A DNA stretch of 43,189 nt from Candidatus Scatomorpha intestinavium (GCA_018712985.1 DVGA01000101.1:1-43189); one strand, 5' to 3'. Shown: positions 1-9,311, numbered from the stretch's first letter. The notes: generated by a model from the letters alone, not told the origin. Translations and numbers: made by a program.

Positions 1-528
1 CGCCTCCGCGAGCATGTCCGCGGGTATCTCCCCGTCGTAGCGCGAGGCCGTCGCGCCGCGGACCTCTTCCTCGCCCACCTTTTCAAAGGCGGAGGCGCAC
101 TGGAGATAGAACTCCACGCCGTCCACGGCGGAAAACTGGCCGAGCTCGGTCTCGTCCATGGACATGCTCTCCCAGCCACCGTCCATATTGGCGTACATCT
201 GGTAGTTCTCGCCGCTCTGCTCGAGGTAGTACTCCACGCCCACCGGCTGCTGCATGACGTTCATGTTCATCGTGGCGTGGGCCGTCAGCGGCTCGTTTAT
301 CGTGTCCATCGACATGTCCATGGAAATGGGCAGGTCGATCGTCTGCCCCTCCGCGGAGAGGGACATGTCAATGCCCATGACCATGTCCATGTGCAGGCTC
401 TCCACGTCCTGCATCTCCGAGAGCGCCCTTGCCATGGCGGACTCGAAGCTGTCCCCGCAGGCGGAGAGCGAAATGGCAAGCAGAAGGGCAATGGCCGCGG
501 CAAGGATGCGTGCAGGGGTCTTTTTCAT
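1..528 (-). CDS. Methionine-rich lipoprotein, DUF6612-like (3' end cut by window)
   Basis: 176 codons are visible and the gene runs off the left edge. It opens with a lipoprotein signal: basic MKKTPAR, a hydrophobic stretch and the lipobox LSAC with Cys24, so the mature protein should be tethered outside the membrane. The following part is full of alternating Met (HMDMVMGIDM, ISMDMSMD, ATMNMNVM), as in the DUF6612/LppX-like beta-sheet lipoproteins of Firmicutes. The start follows GGGAGG with a 7-nt spacer. It lies 33 bp behind the ATPase D gene on the same strand and may be read through from that operon. Substrate is unknown; a lipid- or ligand-binding role is only a family-level guess. Confidence 0.75.
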   Translation of the reverse strand, partial: MKKTPARILAAAIALLLAISLSACGDSFESAMARALSEMQDVESLHMDMVMGIDMSLSAEGQTIDLPISMDMSMDTINEPLTAHATMNMNVMQQPVGVEYYLEQSGENYQMYANMDGGWESMSMDETELGQFSAVDGVEFYLQCASAFEKVGEEEVRGATASRYDGEIPADMLAEA

Positions 529-561
529 GTGTAAACCTCCCTCAAACCGCCTTACCGGCGG

Positions 562-1176
562 TCATCCTGTGTTCCTGTTCTTTATTACCTTCAGCCGGAC
601 GAACTCCTCGCGCTCCTTTTCCTCGAGGGCGTCCGTTATCCGGGCGATGTCGGCGTCCAGCCCCGGGAGGACTATGTTTTTCAGCGCGTTGGCCCGCTTC
701 TGCGCCTTTTTTATGGCGTAGGCGAGGCGGTATATGCAGTTTTCCGTCTGCGCAAGGTCGCGGATGAGGCCCTTGACCTCCTGGAATTTGAAATATGCAT
801 CGTCGAGGTCCGAGCTCGTGAACGCCAGGCCGTACGGCGGGCCGGAAATCTCGCTCTCCTCCGCGTAGACATACGGCAGCTCCACTCCCATCACGGAGCG
901 GTAGCGCAGCGAGACGCTGTCGTCTATCGGGACGCCCGCGGCGCCCTCCTCGGCGCAGCCGCCCGTGGATATCTCCGCGAGGCGCATTGAGGCGTAGGCC
1001 TCGGCAAAGGCGTCGTCAATCTCGGACTGGAGGCGCTCGGCCTCGTCCATCAGGCTCATGATCTCGCGCACGAGTATGTTGCGCTTGCGGTCCATGAGCT
1101 CATAGCCTGTCTCCGCAAGGGCGTGCGAGTGCTTCGCCGCCGTCAGCGCGCCTTTTGTCGGCGCTGTCTGCGCCAT
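562..1176 (-). CDS. atpD: V/A-type ATPase subunit D (central stalk)
   Basis: 204 residues, the normal size for subunit D. The protein is largely helical and starts with the family pattern APTKGALTAAKHSHALAETGYELMDRK broken into a long N-terminal helix (residues 5-40) and a matching C-terminal helix (about 140-200) that form the rotating coiled-coil shaft inside the A3B3 head. It couples ATP turnover in A/B to ring rotation through subunits F and C. It is the last ATPase gene of the operon, 36 bp behind subunit B, as is usual (A-B-D order). Confidence 0.95.
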   Translation of the reverse strand: MAQTAPTKGALTAAKHSHALAETGYELMDRKRNILVREIMSLMDEAERLQSEIDDAFAEAYASMRLAEISTGGCAEEGAAGVPIDDSVSLRYRSVMGVELPYVYAEESEISGPPYGLAFTSSDLDDAYFKFQEVKGLIRDLAQTENCIYRLAYAIKKAQKRANALKNIVLPGLDADIARITDALEEKEREEFVRLKVIKNRNTG

Positions 1177-1212
1177 GCCGTTTCAGCCCCCTTTCCTTTT
1201 CCTCCGGGCCGC

Positions 1213-2595
1213 TCAGCCCTTGCCGTGATAGTGCTCGTCGAGCACCTTGTCGGACACCCTCGAGAGCGCGGAGCGCGGCAGGATGCTCAGCAGCTCCCAG
1301 CCGAGGTCAAGCGTGGTCTCAAGGCTGCGGTTTTCGTACATTCCCTGGTTCACAAAGCGGTTTTCAAACTCCGAGCCGAATTTCAAACTCAGCTTGTCGG
1401 CCTGCGAGAGCTCGTCCTCTCCGATGACGGTGGCGAGGCTCCTCGCGCTCGACACCTCGCTGTACGAGGCGAAGAGCTGGTTGGAGAGGTCCGGGTGGTC
1501 GGCCCGGGTGAACCCCTTGCCGGTGCCGTCCTTCATCAGGCGGCTCAGGCTGGGCAGGATGCCCACCGGCGGGTAGATGCCCTTCTGCGACAGCTCGCGG
1601 GAGAGGACTATCTGCCCCTCGGTGATGTAGCCGGTCAGGTCCGGTATCGGGTGCGAAATATCGTCGCCGGGCATGGTGAGTATGGGCACGAGCGTCACGC
1701 TGCCGCTCTTGCCGCGGATCAGCCCCGCCCGCTCATAGAGGGAGGCGAGGTCGGAGTACATGTAGCTCGGGAAGCCCTTCCTCGAGGGGATCTCGCCCTT
1801 GGAGCTCGAAAACTCGCGCAGCGCCTCGCAGTAGAAGGTCATGTCCGTCATGACGACGAGTACGTGGTAGCCCTTTGTGAAGGCGAGGTACTCCGCCGCC
1901 GTCAGCGCGCAGCGCGGGGCGAGTATACGCTCGATTATCGGGTCGGAGGCAAGGTTAATGTACATCACCGTGCGGTCGAGCGCGCCGGACTCGGTGAAGT
2001 CGCGCCGGAAGAAGTCGGCGGTGTCGTTCTTTATGCCCATCGCGCAGAACACGATGACGAACTTCTCGCCCTCTGCGTCACTGGCGACGTGCGCCTGGCG
2101 CACGATCTGGGCGGCGAGCTCGTTGTGCTTCATGCCCGCGCCGGAGAATATGGGCAGCTTCTGCCCGCGTATGAGCGTGCACGTAGCGTCAATTGCGCTC
2201 ACGCCGGTGAGGATGCAGCTCCGCGGATACTCGCGTGAGACGGGATTGATGGCGGCGCCGTTTATGTCCCGCATCTCCTCGGCGTAGACCTCGGAGAGGC
2301 CGTCCGCCGGGCGGCCCGTGCCGTCGAAAATACGACCGAGTATCTCCTCGGATAGTGGGATCTCCATCGGCTTGCCGGTGAGCCGCGTGCTCGTGCCCGC
2401 CATGTCTATTCCGCTTGTGCCCTCGAAAACCTCGGCCACCACGCGCTCGCCCTCAATGAGTATCACGCGGCCGCGGCGGCGCGTGCCGTCTTCAAGGGTG
2501 AGCTCGATAAGCTCGTCATACCTGGCGTCCTTCACGCCGTCGAGCGCGACGAGGGAGCCCTTTATTTCCGAAAGGCCAGTATATTCTATGCGCAT
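1213..2595 (-). CDS. atpB: V/A-type ATPase subunit B (non-catalytic)
   Basis: 460 residues, full length for the regulatory B subunit. It begins [20 protein letters not shown], has the beta-barrel N-domain (1-75), then the nucleotide-fold domain with [20 protein letters not shown] where the catalytic P-loop of subunit A would be, so the Walker A lysine pattern is absent as expected. Further family blocks are [14 protein letters not shown] and [16 protein letters not shown]. It alternates with A in the cytoplasmic hexamer. It starts 12 bp after the stop of A and is translationally close to it. Confidence 0.96.
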   Translation of the reverse strand: MRIEYTGLSEIKGSLVALDGVKDARYDELIELTLEDGTRRRGRVILIEGERVVAEVFEGTSGIDMAGTSTRLTGKPMEIPLSEEILGRIFDGTGRPADGLSEVYAEEMRDINGAAINPVSREYPRSCILTGVSAIDATCTLIRGQKLPIFSGAGMKHNELAAQIVRQAHVASDAEGEKFVIVFCAMGIKNDTADFFRRDFTESGALDRTVMYINLASDPIIERILAPRCALTAAEYLAFTKGYHVLVVMTDMTFYCEALREFSSSKGEIPSRKGFPSYMYSDLASLYERAGLIRGKSGSVTLVPILTMPGDDISHPIPDLTGYITEGQIVLSRELSQKGIYPPVGILPSLSRLMKDGTGKGFTRADHPDLSNQLFASYSEVSSARSLATVIGEDELSQADKLSLKFGSEFENRFVNQGMYENRSLETTLDLGWELLSILPRSALSRVSDKVLDEHYHGKG

Positions 2596-2607
2596 TTCGC
2601 GGCCCCC

Positions 2608-4374
2608 TTATGAGTTCAGCTTGCGGACGTGCTCAACGGCGGCGTCCACTTTGTCGATGTACACCTGTGGGTCGGTCCCGCCGCCGAGGCCGAATTTCAT
2701 TCGCTCGAGCTCGGCGAATATGCCCGTCTCCGTCAGCAGGCGCAGCGGCACGTTCGCCGCAACGAGCGTCCTCGCGGAATCGTACAGGTGGAGTATGATC
2801 CTCAGCATGGCCATCTGGCCGGCCGGGAGCATATAGGTGTCGTTCTCGTGGAAGGCGTTCTGCTGCAGAAAGCCCTCGCGGATGACCTTGGCCGTCTCTA
2901 TTACGAGCTTCTGGTCGTCCGGCAGGATGTCCGCGCCGATGAGCTTGACGATCTCCTGCAGCTCGGACTCCTCGTTCAGCAGCGCCATCACGCGGCCGCG
3001 CAGCTCCTCGAAATCCTCGCCGAAGTTCTCGGCGTACCAGGGCATGAGGTCTGTGAGGTATTCGCTGTAGCTGTTCGTCCAGTTGATGCTCGGGAAGTGC
3101 CGCGCGTAGGCCAGCGAGCGGTCCAGCGCCCAGAAGCAGCGTACGAAGCGCTGAGTGTTCTGGGTGACGGGCTCGGAGAAATCGCCGCCCTGCGGCGACA
3201 CGGCGCCAATGACGGTGACGGAGCCCTCCTCCCCGCCGAGGGTGTCCACAAACCCGGCGCGCTCATAAAACCCCGCCAGGCGGCTGGGCAGATAGGCCGG
3301 GAAGCTCTCCTCCGCCGGCATCTCCTCCAGGCGGCCGGAAATCTCGCGCAGTGCCTCGGCCCAGCGGGAGGTGGAGTCGGCCATCAGCGCGACGTGGTAG
3401 CCCATGTCGCGGTAGTATTCGGCTATGGTCATGCCCGTGTAGATGGACGCCTCGCGCGCCGCGACGGGCATGTTCGAGGTGTTGGCGACGAGTATGGTGC
3501 GCTCCATGAGCGGCCTGCCGGAGCGCGGGTCGCGCAGCTCGCGGAACTCGTCGAGCACCTGCGTCATCTCGTTGCCGCGCTCGCCGCAGCCGAGGTAGAC
3601 GATGATGTCCGCGTCAGACCACTTGGCGAGCTGGTGCTGGACGACGGTCTTGCCCGCGCCGAAGGGCCCGGGTATTGCGGCACAGCCGCCCTTGCCCACG
3701 GGAAAGAGCGTATCGATGACCCTCTGCCCGGTGACGAGCGGACGGTCAATGCTCCTGCGGGAGGCAAACGGCCTCGGCGTGCGCACCGGCCAGCGCTGGG
3801 CGAGGGTGAGCGGCGTCCTTCTGCCGCGCTCGTCCTCGAGATAGGCCACCGGCTCGGTCACGGTGAACTGCCCGGAGGGCTTCACGTCCACCGCCCGGCC
3901 CTTCAGGCCCGGCGGTACCATGGAGCGGTGCTCGATCATCCCGCTCTCCCGGCAGGTGGCGAAAACCTGCCCCGGCGCGAGGGTGTCCCCCTCGGCTATG
4001 CGCACGGTCACGTCCCACTTTTTCTCCGCGTCCAGGCTGTCGAGGTTCATGCCCCTCGCGATAAAGGAGCCCGCCATTGACTCGATGCTGCTCAGCGGCC
4101 GCCCGATGCCGTCCAGTATGCCGCCGATCAGCCCCGGCCCGAGCTGGATGCTCATCGGCGCGTAGGTCGGCACGACCTCCTCTCCGGCGGAGAGCCCGGC
4201 GGAATCCTCATAAATCTGCACCACGCTCTCCTCGCCAGACGAGGATACCACCTCGCCGAAGAGGCGCTGTGCGCCGACGTATACAAGGCTCATGCGCGGC
4301 AGCTCCCTGCCGCCGCGGACGCGGATGACAGGGCCGTTTATGCCATATATGTAGTATTTGGGCTTTTCCACCAT
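2608..4374 (-). CDS. atpA: V/A-type ATPase catalytic subunit A
   Basis: 588 residues, full length. The chosen ATG at 4374 gives the family N-terminus MVEKPKYYIYGINGPVIRVRG; an upstream in-frame extension has no family resemblance. Walker A is GPFGAGKTVVQHQLAK and the catalytic glutamate lies in GCGERGNEMTQVLDEF. The bulge (non-homologous) region typical of A subunits precedes the P-loop (about residues 110-180). It hydrolyses or makes ATP in the cytoplasmic head. The start lies one base after the TGA of subunit E, so the two are coupled. Confidence 0.97.
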   Translation of the reverse strand: MVEKPKYYIYGINGPVIRVRGGRELPRMSLVYVGAQRLFGEVVSSSGEESVVQIYEDSAGLSAGEEVVPTYAPMSIQLGPGLIGGILDGIGRPLSSIESMAGSFIARGMNLDSLDAEKKWDVTVRIAEGDTLAPGQVFATCRESGMIEHRSMVPPGLKGRAVDVKPSGQFTVTEPVAYLEDERGRRTPLTLAQRWPVRTPRPFASRRSIDRPLVTGQRVIDTLFPVGKGGCAAIPGPFGAGKTVVQHQLAKWSDADIIVYLGCGERGNEMTQVLDEFRELRDPRSGRPLMERTILVANTSNMPVAAREASIYTGMTIAEYYRDMGYHVALMADSTSRWAEALREISGRLEEMPAEESFPAYLPSRLAGFYERAGFVDTLGGEEGSVTVIGAVSPQGGDFSEPVTQNTQRFVRCFWALDRSLAYARHFPSINWTNSYSEYLTDLMPWYAENFGEDFEELRGRVMALLNEESELQEIVKLIGADILPDDQKLVIETAKVIREGFLQQNAFHENDTYMLPAGQMAMLRIILHLYDSARTLVAANVPLRLLTETGIFAELERMKFGLGGGTDPQVYIDKVDAAVEHVRKLNS

Positions 4375-4375
4375 A

Positions 4376-4975
4376 TCACATCTCCATGCTGAAGCCGGTC
4401 GTTTCGGCGAACCGGCCCTCAAGGTCCTCAAGCGCGGAGTCAAAGGAGAGGTCCACCCGCCGCGAGAGCTCCGGGCAGTCCGCCACAAGCCCGCCGAGGG
4501 CCTGTTCCCCCTCCGCAAAGCTGAGCTCCACGTCCGGGAAGGCGCGCTTGAGCGCATCGGAATGTCCCATGTCCTCCGGACGCAGCAGCACGGTCACGCG
4601 CTCCGCGCCCGGCATGGCGTCAAGCGCCTTTTTGAACAGCGCACAGAGCATTTTCCCATAGTCCTTCCCCGCCGCCGCGCTCTTTATGCGCTCGCGCACC
4701 GCGGCGAACACCTCGTCCGCGCAGTCCTCGCGGAAGCGGAGCAGCTCGCGCTTCGCGGCGAAGGCCGCGGCGGTTATCCGCTTGTCCTCCTGGTTTTTCG
4801 CGTCCGCCTCGGCGGCGGCTATGCGCTTTTCCGAGTCTGTCTCCGTCCCTGCGCGGCACTCCGCGAGCGCCGCCGCCTCCTCGTCTGCGGCGGTCTCACG
4901 CATCTCGGCCGCCTCCGCCTCGGCGGCGGAGACCATGGCCGCCATAAAGGCGGCAAGCTTATTATCGTTCTGCAT
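4376..4975 (-). CDS. atpE: V/A-type ATPase subunit E (peripheral stalk)
   Basis: 199 residues. The N-terminal 90 residues are alanine/glutamate-rich and strongly helical, the rest is a small mixed domain, which is the layout of subunit E: an N-terminal coiled coil pairs with subunit H/G to form the peripheral stalk and the C-terminal domain holds the top of the A3B3 head. AGGAGG sits 5 nt before the ATG. It lies between F and A in the operon. Sequence is weakly conserved in this family, so the call rests on length, helix pattern and position. Confidence 0.9.
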   Translation of the reverse strand: MQNDNKLAAFMAAMVSAAEAEAAEMRETAADEEAAALAECRAGTETDSEKRIAAAEADAKNQEDKRITAAAFAAKRELLRFREDCADEVFAAVRERIKSAAAGKDYGKMLCALFKKALDAMPGAERVTVLLRPEDMGHSDALKRAFPDVELSFAEGEQALGGLVADCPELSRRVDLSFDSALEDLEGRFAETTGFSMEM

Positions 4976-4985
4976 GGCAACCTCC

Positions 4986-5294
4986 TCAGAGCCTTATGCC
5001 TATGGCCTCGCGTATCAGCCGGGTTATCGAGCCGGATATCTTCCCGGCGCCCCGGCTGTCGGCCACCATGTTCACCAGCGGCCGGCCGGCAGAGAGCTTT
5101 ATCGCGTCCAGCCGCTCGCGGCAGAGCTTATAGCAGCCCTCCGTGACGATCAGGACGGCAATGCCCTCGTCCTGCACGGCGCGGGTCACAGCGGCGTCCA
5201 CCTCCGCGGCGGTGCCGGCCATCACGCCGTCAATGCCGGCGAGACGCATCCCTGTAAGCACGTCCGCGTCGTTGGATATGCAAAACCAGCGCAT
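4986..5294 (-). CDS. atpF: V/A-type ATPase subunit F (central stalk)
   Basis: 102 residues, the usual length. MRWFCISNDADVLTGMRLAG is the classic opening (a Rossmann-like fold with the DxxxxGxxLaG pattern), followed by the central strand IAVLIVTEGCYKL. Subunit F binds D in the rotor and can modulate ATP hydrolysis. The ATG overlaps the last base of the TGA of the K gene (TGATG), so translation is probably coupled. Confidence 0.94.
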   Translation of the reverse strand: MRWFCISNDADVLTGMRLAGIDGVMAGTAAEVDAAVTRAVQDEGIAVLIVTEGCYKLCRERLDAIKLSAGRPLVNMVADSRGAGKISGSITRLIREAIGIRL

Positions 5295-5740
5295 CAGAGC
5301 AGCACTATGACGATGGCGATGAGCAGGCCGTAGATGGCTATGCCCTCGGCCAGGCCGACAAAGACGAGGCTCTTGCCGAAGGTGCCTTCGTTCTCTACCA
5401 TGGCGCCGATAGCTGCGCTGGCGGTGCTGGAGACAGCTATAGCGGAACCTACGCCCGATATGCCGACGGCGAGGGCGGCGGCCAGATAGCCTATCGCCAT
5501 GGTCCAGTCCGTACCGGTTGCAGCGGCAGTGGCAGCGGCATCCGCAGCGGCGTTGGCAGCCGCCACTCCCTGTGACAGGAAGGCAATGCCGCAGACGGCG
5601 AACACGGCGAAGAAGCCGGCAAGGTTGGCATAGAGGGGCTTTTTCACACTTTTGCCATGCTTGGCGCGCTTATAGATAGCGATGAGCGGAAGAACAATGA
5701 GCACGAGGACGGCGAGCAGGGGATAGATGAGCTTGAGCAT
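5294..5740 (-). CDS. atpK: V/A-type ATPase subunit K (c-ring proteolipid)
   Basis: 148 residues. The ATG at 5740 (MLKLIYP) is preferred because GGAGG lies 8 nt upstream; the ATG 15 bp earlier overlaps that ribosome-binding site. Four hydrophobic segments are visible: about 3-20, 35-58, 77-108 and 120-146. Only the last pair looks like a working c-hairpin: a glycine/alanine/serine-rich helix (GISGVGSAIAVSSTASAAIG) and an outer helix with the ion-binding glutamate in GLAEGIAIYGLLIAIVI. The first pair lacks a buried carboxylate, and an Ala-rich linker follows it. This layout is common in Clostridia. Whether H+ or Na+ is carried cannot be read safely. Confidence 0.92.
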   Translation of the reverse strand: MLKLIYPLLAVLVLIVLPLIAIYKRAKHGKSVKKPLYANLAGFFAVFAVCGIAFLSQGVAAANAAADAAATAAATGTDWTMAIGYLAAALAVGISGVGSAIAVSSTASAAIGAMVENEGTFGKSLVFVGLAEGIAIYGLLIAIVIVLL

Positions 5741-5779
5741 TGTTTTTACCTCCAAATAATCTACATTTAATGACCGCGC

Positions 5780-7705
5780 TCATGCTGCGCGGGAAGCTGC
5801 ATTCGTATAATCAATCGTAACGGGCTTGAACGGTGTGCCGCTGCCGGTATAGAAGCGCCCAAAGAGCTCATAGTACTCAAGCCTGAGCACCTGGATGCAG
5901 ACGAGCGCAGTCTCAAGCAGCATGACGAAGGCATTGCCGGCGACAAGGCCGATTACCCCTCCGACGGACAGGCTGCCGGAATCCGCCCCGGTGAGCGTAT
6001 ATACCACGAGCATCATTATCGCATGAATAATTGCGTACGCGCCGGTGCGCAGGAAGCTCAGGCAGTTCGACAGCCAGGACAGTACGGCCTCAAAGAGGTC
6101 GAAAAAGCCCATGCCTATCATCATTCCTATGCCCTGATGCGGCTTATGGCCGGCGATCAGGTCGCCGAGAGGCTCCCCAAACCATATGCTCAGCAGCAGG
6201 ATGCCAAGGTAAACCCAGTACGCCCCGCTCGTGAGCAGCGGCAAGTCAAACACCAGGGTGCCGACCGCGCCGGCAACTATGGAAATTAGGAAAAGAACGC
6301 CTGCAATGCCGTTGGCGGAGAAAAGCGCCTTCTGATAATTACGCTGTCTGAACCCGGCAATGATATTGAACAGGCCGCTTATCAGTATAAGCACGCAGCC
6401 GACACTCACGGCCACGAGGAGGATAGTCATGGAATTTCCCTCTTCGAGCACCTTGAAGCCCGGCAGGATGTGCTCATTGCCGAACACGCTGCCGTATACG
6501 AAGCCGAAGAGCACGGCGCTGCAGCCCACGGCCGAGAGTATTCGCCCCAGCCACATCCCGCGCTTCTTGTACATGTACAGTCCAACGAGTATCAGAACCG
6601 CGCCCTGGCCCACGTCGCCGAACATGACGCCGAAGAGCAGGCAGTAGGTTATGAGCATGAAGATGCTCGGGTTCGGCTCCCCGTAGGCCGGATAGCCGTA
6701 CATTTCAACGAACGGCAGGAATATCCTCGAGAAAAAACCGTTATTCAGCTTAACAGGAGCGGCCGTCTCGTCCACGGCATGCGGCCTTTCGAAGTCGCAG
6801 GTGCAGCCTATCGCCTTTGCCGCGCTCTCGAAGCCCCGGCTGTCCGACTCCGGTATCCAGCCCATCAGGCAGAACTTGCGCCCGTCCGTGCCCGCGTATG
6901 AGCGTAGCGCGCACTTTTCGCTCTGATATTTCAGGTATGAATACCGGCGCAGCAGCTCATCCCGCTCGCGGCTGCACATTTCGTGTACTGCCGCTTCGAG
7001 CTGTGCCGCCGCCTCTCTCGCATTCGCGGCTTCCTCCGTCAGTTCCCTGATGCGCTCTGAGGGTATACCGCTGAAGCCGCTGCTCTTGGGTATCTCGGAG
7101 CTTTCAAAGCCGTATTCACGCATCAGCTCGGCGGCGCGCAGCGCTTCGTCGGGCAGAGCCACATAAACGCAGCGCACCTTCCCGTCCCCCACGCCGGTAC
7201 GGAACAGGTAAACGCTGTCCACCGACTTCGCCTCGGCGATGAGGGCGTCCCAGTCTTCTTCGGGCGCGGAGCCGAACTCCACCACCATGTGAGTGGCGCC
7301 TGTCAGCTCGCCGATGTCCACCGGGAGCAGCTCGTATGGCTTCAGGGCCGCGGCAAGCGCCTCGTCGTCCGCGGCGAGGCTGAGCTTCGCGTTTTTCTGC
7401 GCCATAATGCGCGCCATCTCGCCGGAAACGCGCGATATATAGTCGGCGCAGTCCTCCGGCGTATAGTTTTCGTTCCTGAATTCGGCAAAAGCCGGCTTAA
7501 CCCCCAGCTTTGCCATCAGAGCGACAGCCGAATCCAGCGTCAGCCGGCAGGTATCCGCCGCCTCCGGCGATTTCATCCGCCCTCTGAGCAGCTTCACCGC
7601 CTGCAGCGGGTGAAACTCCCTGTCGAGCACAAGCGAGCAAATGGCCGAATCCAACTCTTCAAGCGGGCCGGTGACTGTGGCCCTAAGCAGCTTGACCGTA
7701 GCCAA
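5780..7705 (-). CDS. atpI: V/A-type ATPase subunit I (membrane stator, a-subunit)
   Basis: 641 residues, standard length. The N-terminal half (1-330) is the soluble cytoplasmic arm with coiled-coil stretches; the C-terminal half has about eight membrane helices, starting near EMYGYPAYGEPNPSIFM. Family blocks include FGVMFGDVGQGAVL and SWLSNCLSFLRTGAYAI; the latter carries the arginine that faces the c-ring glutamate. The start is TTG (MATVKLLRATVTG), supported by AGGAGG 7 nt upstream and by the family N-terminus; no ATG fits. It lies 13 bp after the C gene. Confidence 0.95.
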   Translation of the reverse strand: MATVKLLRATVTGPLEELDSAICSLVLDREFHPLQAVKLLRGRMKSPEAADTCRLTLDSAVALMAKLGVKPAFAEFRNENYTPEDCADYISRVSGEMARIMAQKNAKLSLAADDEALAAALKPYELLPVDIGELTGATHMVVEFGSAPEEDWDALIAEAKSVDSVYLFRTGVGDGKVRCVYVALPDEALRAAELMREYGFESSEIPKSSGFSGIPSERIRELTEEAANAREAAAQLEAAVHEMCSRERDELLRRYSYLKYQSEKCALRSYAGTDGRKFCLMGWIPESDSRGFESAAKAIGCTCDFERPHAVDETAAPVKLNNGFFSRIFLPFVEMYGYPAYGEPNPSIFMLITYCLLFGVMFGDVGQGAVLILVGLYMYKKRGMWLGRILSAVGCSAVLFGFVYGSVFGNEHILPGFKVLEEGNSMTILLVAVSVGCVLILISGLFNIIAGFRQRNYQKALFSANGIAGVLFLISIVAGAVGTLVFDLPLLTSGAYWVYLGILLLSIWFGEPLGDLIAGHKPHQGIGMMIGMGFFDLFEAVLSWLSNCLSFLRTGAYAIIHAIMMLVVYTLTGADSGSLSVGGVIGLVAGNAFVMLLETALVCIQVLRLEYYELFGRFYTGSGTPFKPVTIDYTNAASRAA

Positions 7706-7717
7706 TTCCCAACCTCC

Positions 7718-8752
7718 TCAAAGCAAAATGTATTTTTCGGGGCTCAGCCCGTACCCCAGCGCGACAAAAGCGCGCTTGAGCATGGCGGCCTCGTTTTCCT
7801 TAAGCGTAAGAAATGCGTAGACCGTGCAGAGCGTGGGCGGGCCGTGTATCACCCTGCGGTAATACGCCTCCTCCGCCGCCTCGGCGAGGTTCTCCGCCGG
7901 CGTGTCGCCCAGGCCGGCGAGCCATTTCCCGGCGCGCGAGGCCTTCAAAGCTTCCACGGCCTCTTCGTCCGTCTCCGCGGCGAGCACCTTCCGTGCCGTA
8001 CTCTGCCCAAGCTCGCCCAGCGGCAGCAGCAGCTCCATGGCCTTCTCAGGCGGGGTGTTGAACCGGCGCAGGCGCAGCAGATAGGTCACGTTCAGCATGT
8101 CCGCCCGGAAGCCCACGGTCTCGATAAGAGTCCTCCTTGCCGGGCCGTTATACCCGCGCCGGAGATAGGTCCCGAGAGCTCGGTGGAATTCCGTTTCGAG
8201 CGAGAGCGCGGCGTCCGCGTACGCCGGGAGGCCCGTTTTCGAGTCCAGCTCCATTGCGCGCAGCGCCGGGCCGTATATGCTCTTCGAGCACAGCGACACG
8301 AGCTCCGAAAAGCTCTTTGCGTTCCGCAGCCGGGCTATCTCCTGCCCGTGCAGCCTGCCCGGAGCGGTGGGGAAGCCCTCCGGCTGCGGCGGCTGCGCGC
8401 CGGATATCAGCCGGCGGAGCGCGGCCGTGATGGCCTTGAGCTCGTTCTCGAGCGTCATGAAGCGGAGGAACTCCTTGGACGTGTCCGAGGCCGTCCTGTA
8501 AAGGCGCTCAAAGTCGCCGTACAGCTCCTGGTCGAGCGCGGCGGAAAACTGTGCCTCCGTGGCCCCTATTGCCGGCAGCGCCCTGACCGCCTGCCGCCAG
8601 CCGTCCGACCGCGCGAGCAGCGCCACAAGCTCGTCGCCCGAGCTGAAGGAGCATATCCGCCGTCTGTCGTCCTTCGAGAGCATCGAGGCATACTTTGCCC
8701 TCGCCTCAACGGCGAGGGTGATGTCAAGAGCGCGGCGGTTTGAATTATTCAT
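7718..8752 (-). CDS. atpC: V/A-type ATPase subunit C (d-subunit, rotor socket)
   Basis: 344 residues, typical for the bacterial C subunit (equivalent to eukaryotic d), an all-helical funnel that joins the central stalk to the c-ring. Supporting parts are the alternating Arg/Leu helices such as DMLNVTYLLRLRRFN and the three-fold repeat-like helical pattern. The start overlaps the 3' end of the H/G gene by 8 bp. It precedes subunit I here, whereas in the well-known Enterococcus hirae ntp operon it comes after I, K and E. Confidence 0.9.
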   Translation of the reverse strand: MNNSNRRALDITLAVEARAKYASMLSKDDRRRICSFSSGDELVALLARSDGWRQAVRALPAIGATEAQFSAALDQELYGDFERLYRTASDTSKEFLRFMTLENELKAITAALRRLISGAQPPQPEGFPTAPGRLHGQEIARLRNAKSFSELVSLCSKSIYGPALRAMELDSKTGLPAYADAALSLETEFHRALGTYLRRGYNGPARRTLIETVGFRADMLNVTYLLRLRRFNTPPEKAMELLLPLGELGQSTARKVLAAETDEEAVEALKASRAGKWLAGLGDTPAENLAEAAEEAYYRRVIHGPPTLCTVYAFLTLKENEAAMLKRAFVALGYGLSPEKYILL

Positions 8753-9116
8753 CGGCCTGCCCCGTTACTATTCCGAAAACGCGCTCGATATAGCTCTCCC
8801 GCGACGCGCTGAAGCGCTCGCGCAGGACTTTCAGCTTTTCTTCCTTTTCCGCGTTTATATGCTCTATTTCCCGATCCGCACGCTCACGCTCGCGCTGCCG
8901 CGCCAGAGCCGCGGCGCTGCGCAGCCTCTCGTCCGCTTCAGTGCGGATCTGCGCTTTACCTTCTTCAATTCTCGCAGCAAGGGTACCTTTCAGCTCACGG
9001 GCCTCGCCCTCGAGCCGCTTTGCCTCACGTTCAGCGCCAAGCAGCGCCGCAAGAGCACGTGCGTCCCTCTCCGGGACCTGTGCCGCGGCGCCGTCGATAT
9101 GCTTCGTGGAGCTCAA
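8745..9116 (-). CDS. V/A-type ATPase subunit H/G (peripheral stalk)
   Basis: 123 residues, nearly all charged helix rich in Ala, Arg and Glu (for example EAKRLEGEARELKGTLAARI and ARQRERERADREIEHINAEK), which is the signature of the stalk partner of subunit E. The start is TTG at 9116, supported by GGAGG 8 nt upstream; there is no ATG in the first 120 codons of this frame. It is the first gene of the ATPase operon and faces apgM across a 195-bp AT-rich gap. No convincing promoter could be fixed in that gap for this strand. Confidence 0.86.
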   Translation of the reverse strand: MSSTKHIDGAAAQVPERDARALAALLGAEREAKRLEGEARELKGTLAARIEEGKAQIRTEADERLRSAAALARQRERERADREIEHINAEKEEKLKVLRERFSASRESYIERVFGIVTGQADE

Positions 9117-9259
9117 TGCAATAACCTCCCTCCGATAGCTTTTGATAAGGATAACACATTATTTGCAGAAAGAAAAGCCCTTTCTTAATATTTTGTTAAT
9201 TGTTTATCAGAATTTTTCCGTAAATTTTTGTGCGTTTTTCCGAAATGGCCGAAAAGGAC

Positions 9260-9288
9260 TTTTCACCGGCCCCTGCCTGCGATATACT
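9260..9288 (+). promoter_or_regulatory. Likely sigma-A promoter of apgM-ispE
   Basis: TTTTCA (9260-9265) and TATACT (9283-9288) are separated by 17 bp, and apgM starts 23 bp further on. The -10 is good, the -35 matches 4 of 6. The wider 9117-9259 gap is AT-rich and otherwise unassigned. Confidence 0.5.
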
Positions 9289-9311
9289 TATTAAAAAACG
9301 GAGGAATTGCC

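Noticed and set aside
2629-4080. Long open frame (483 codons) on the plus strand opposite the ATPase A gene
   Set aside because: GC-rich codons on the minus strand leave few stops on the other strand. The translation is Arg/Ala/His-rich with no family motif, and the A subunit is unmistakable.
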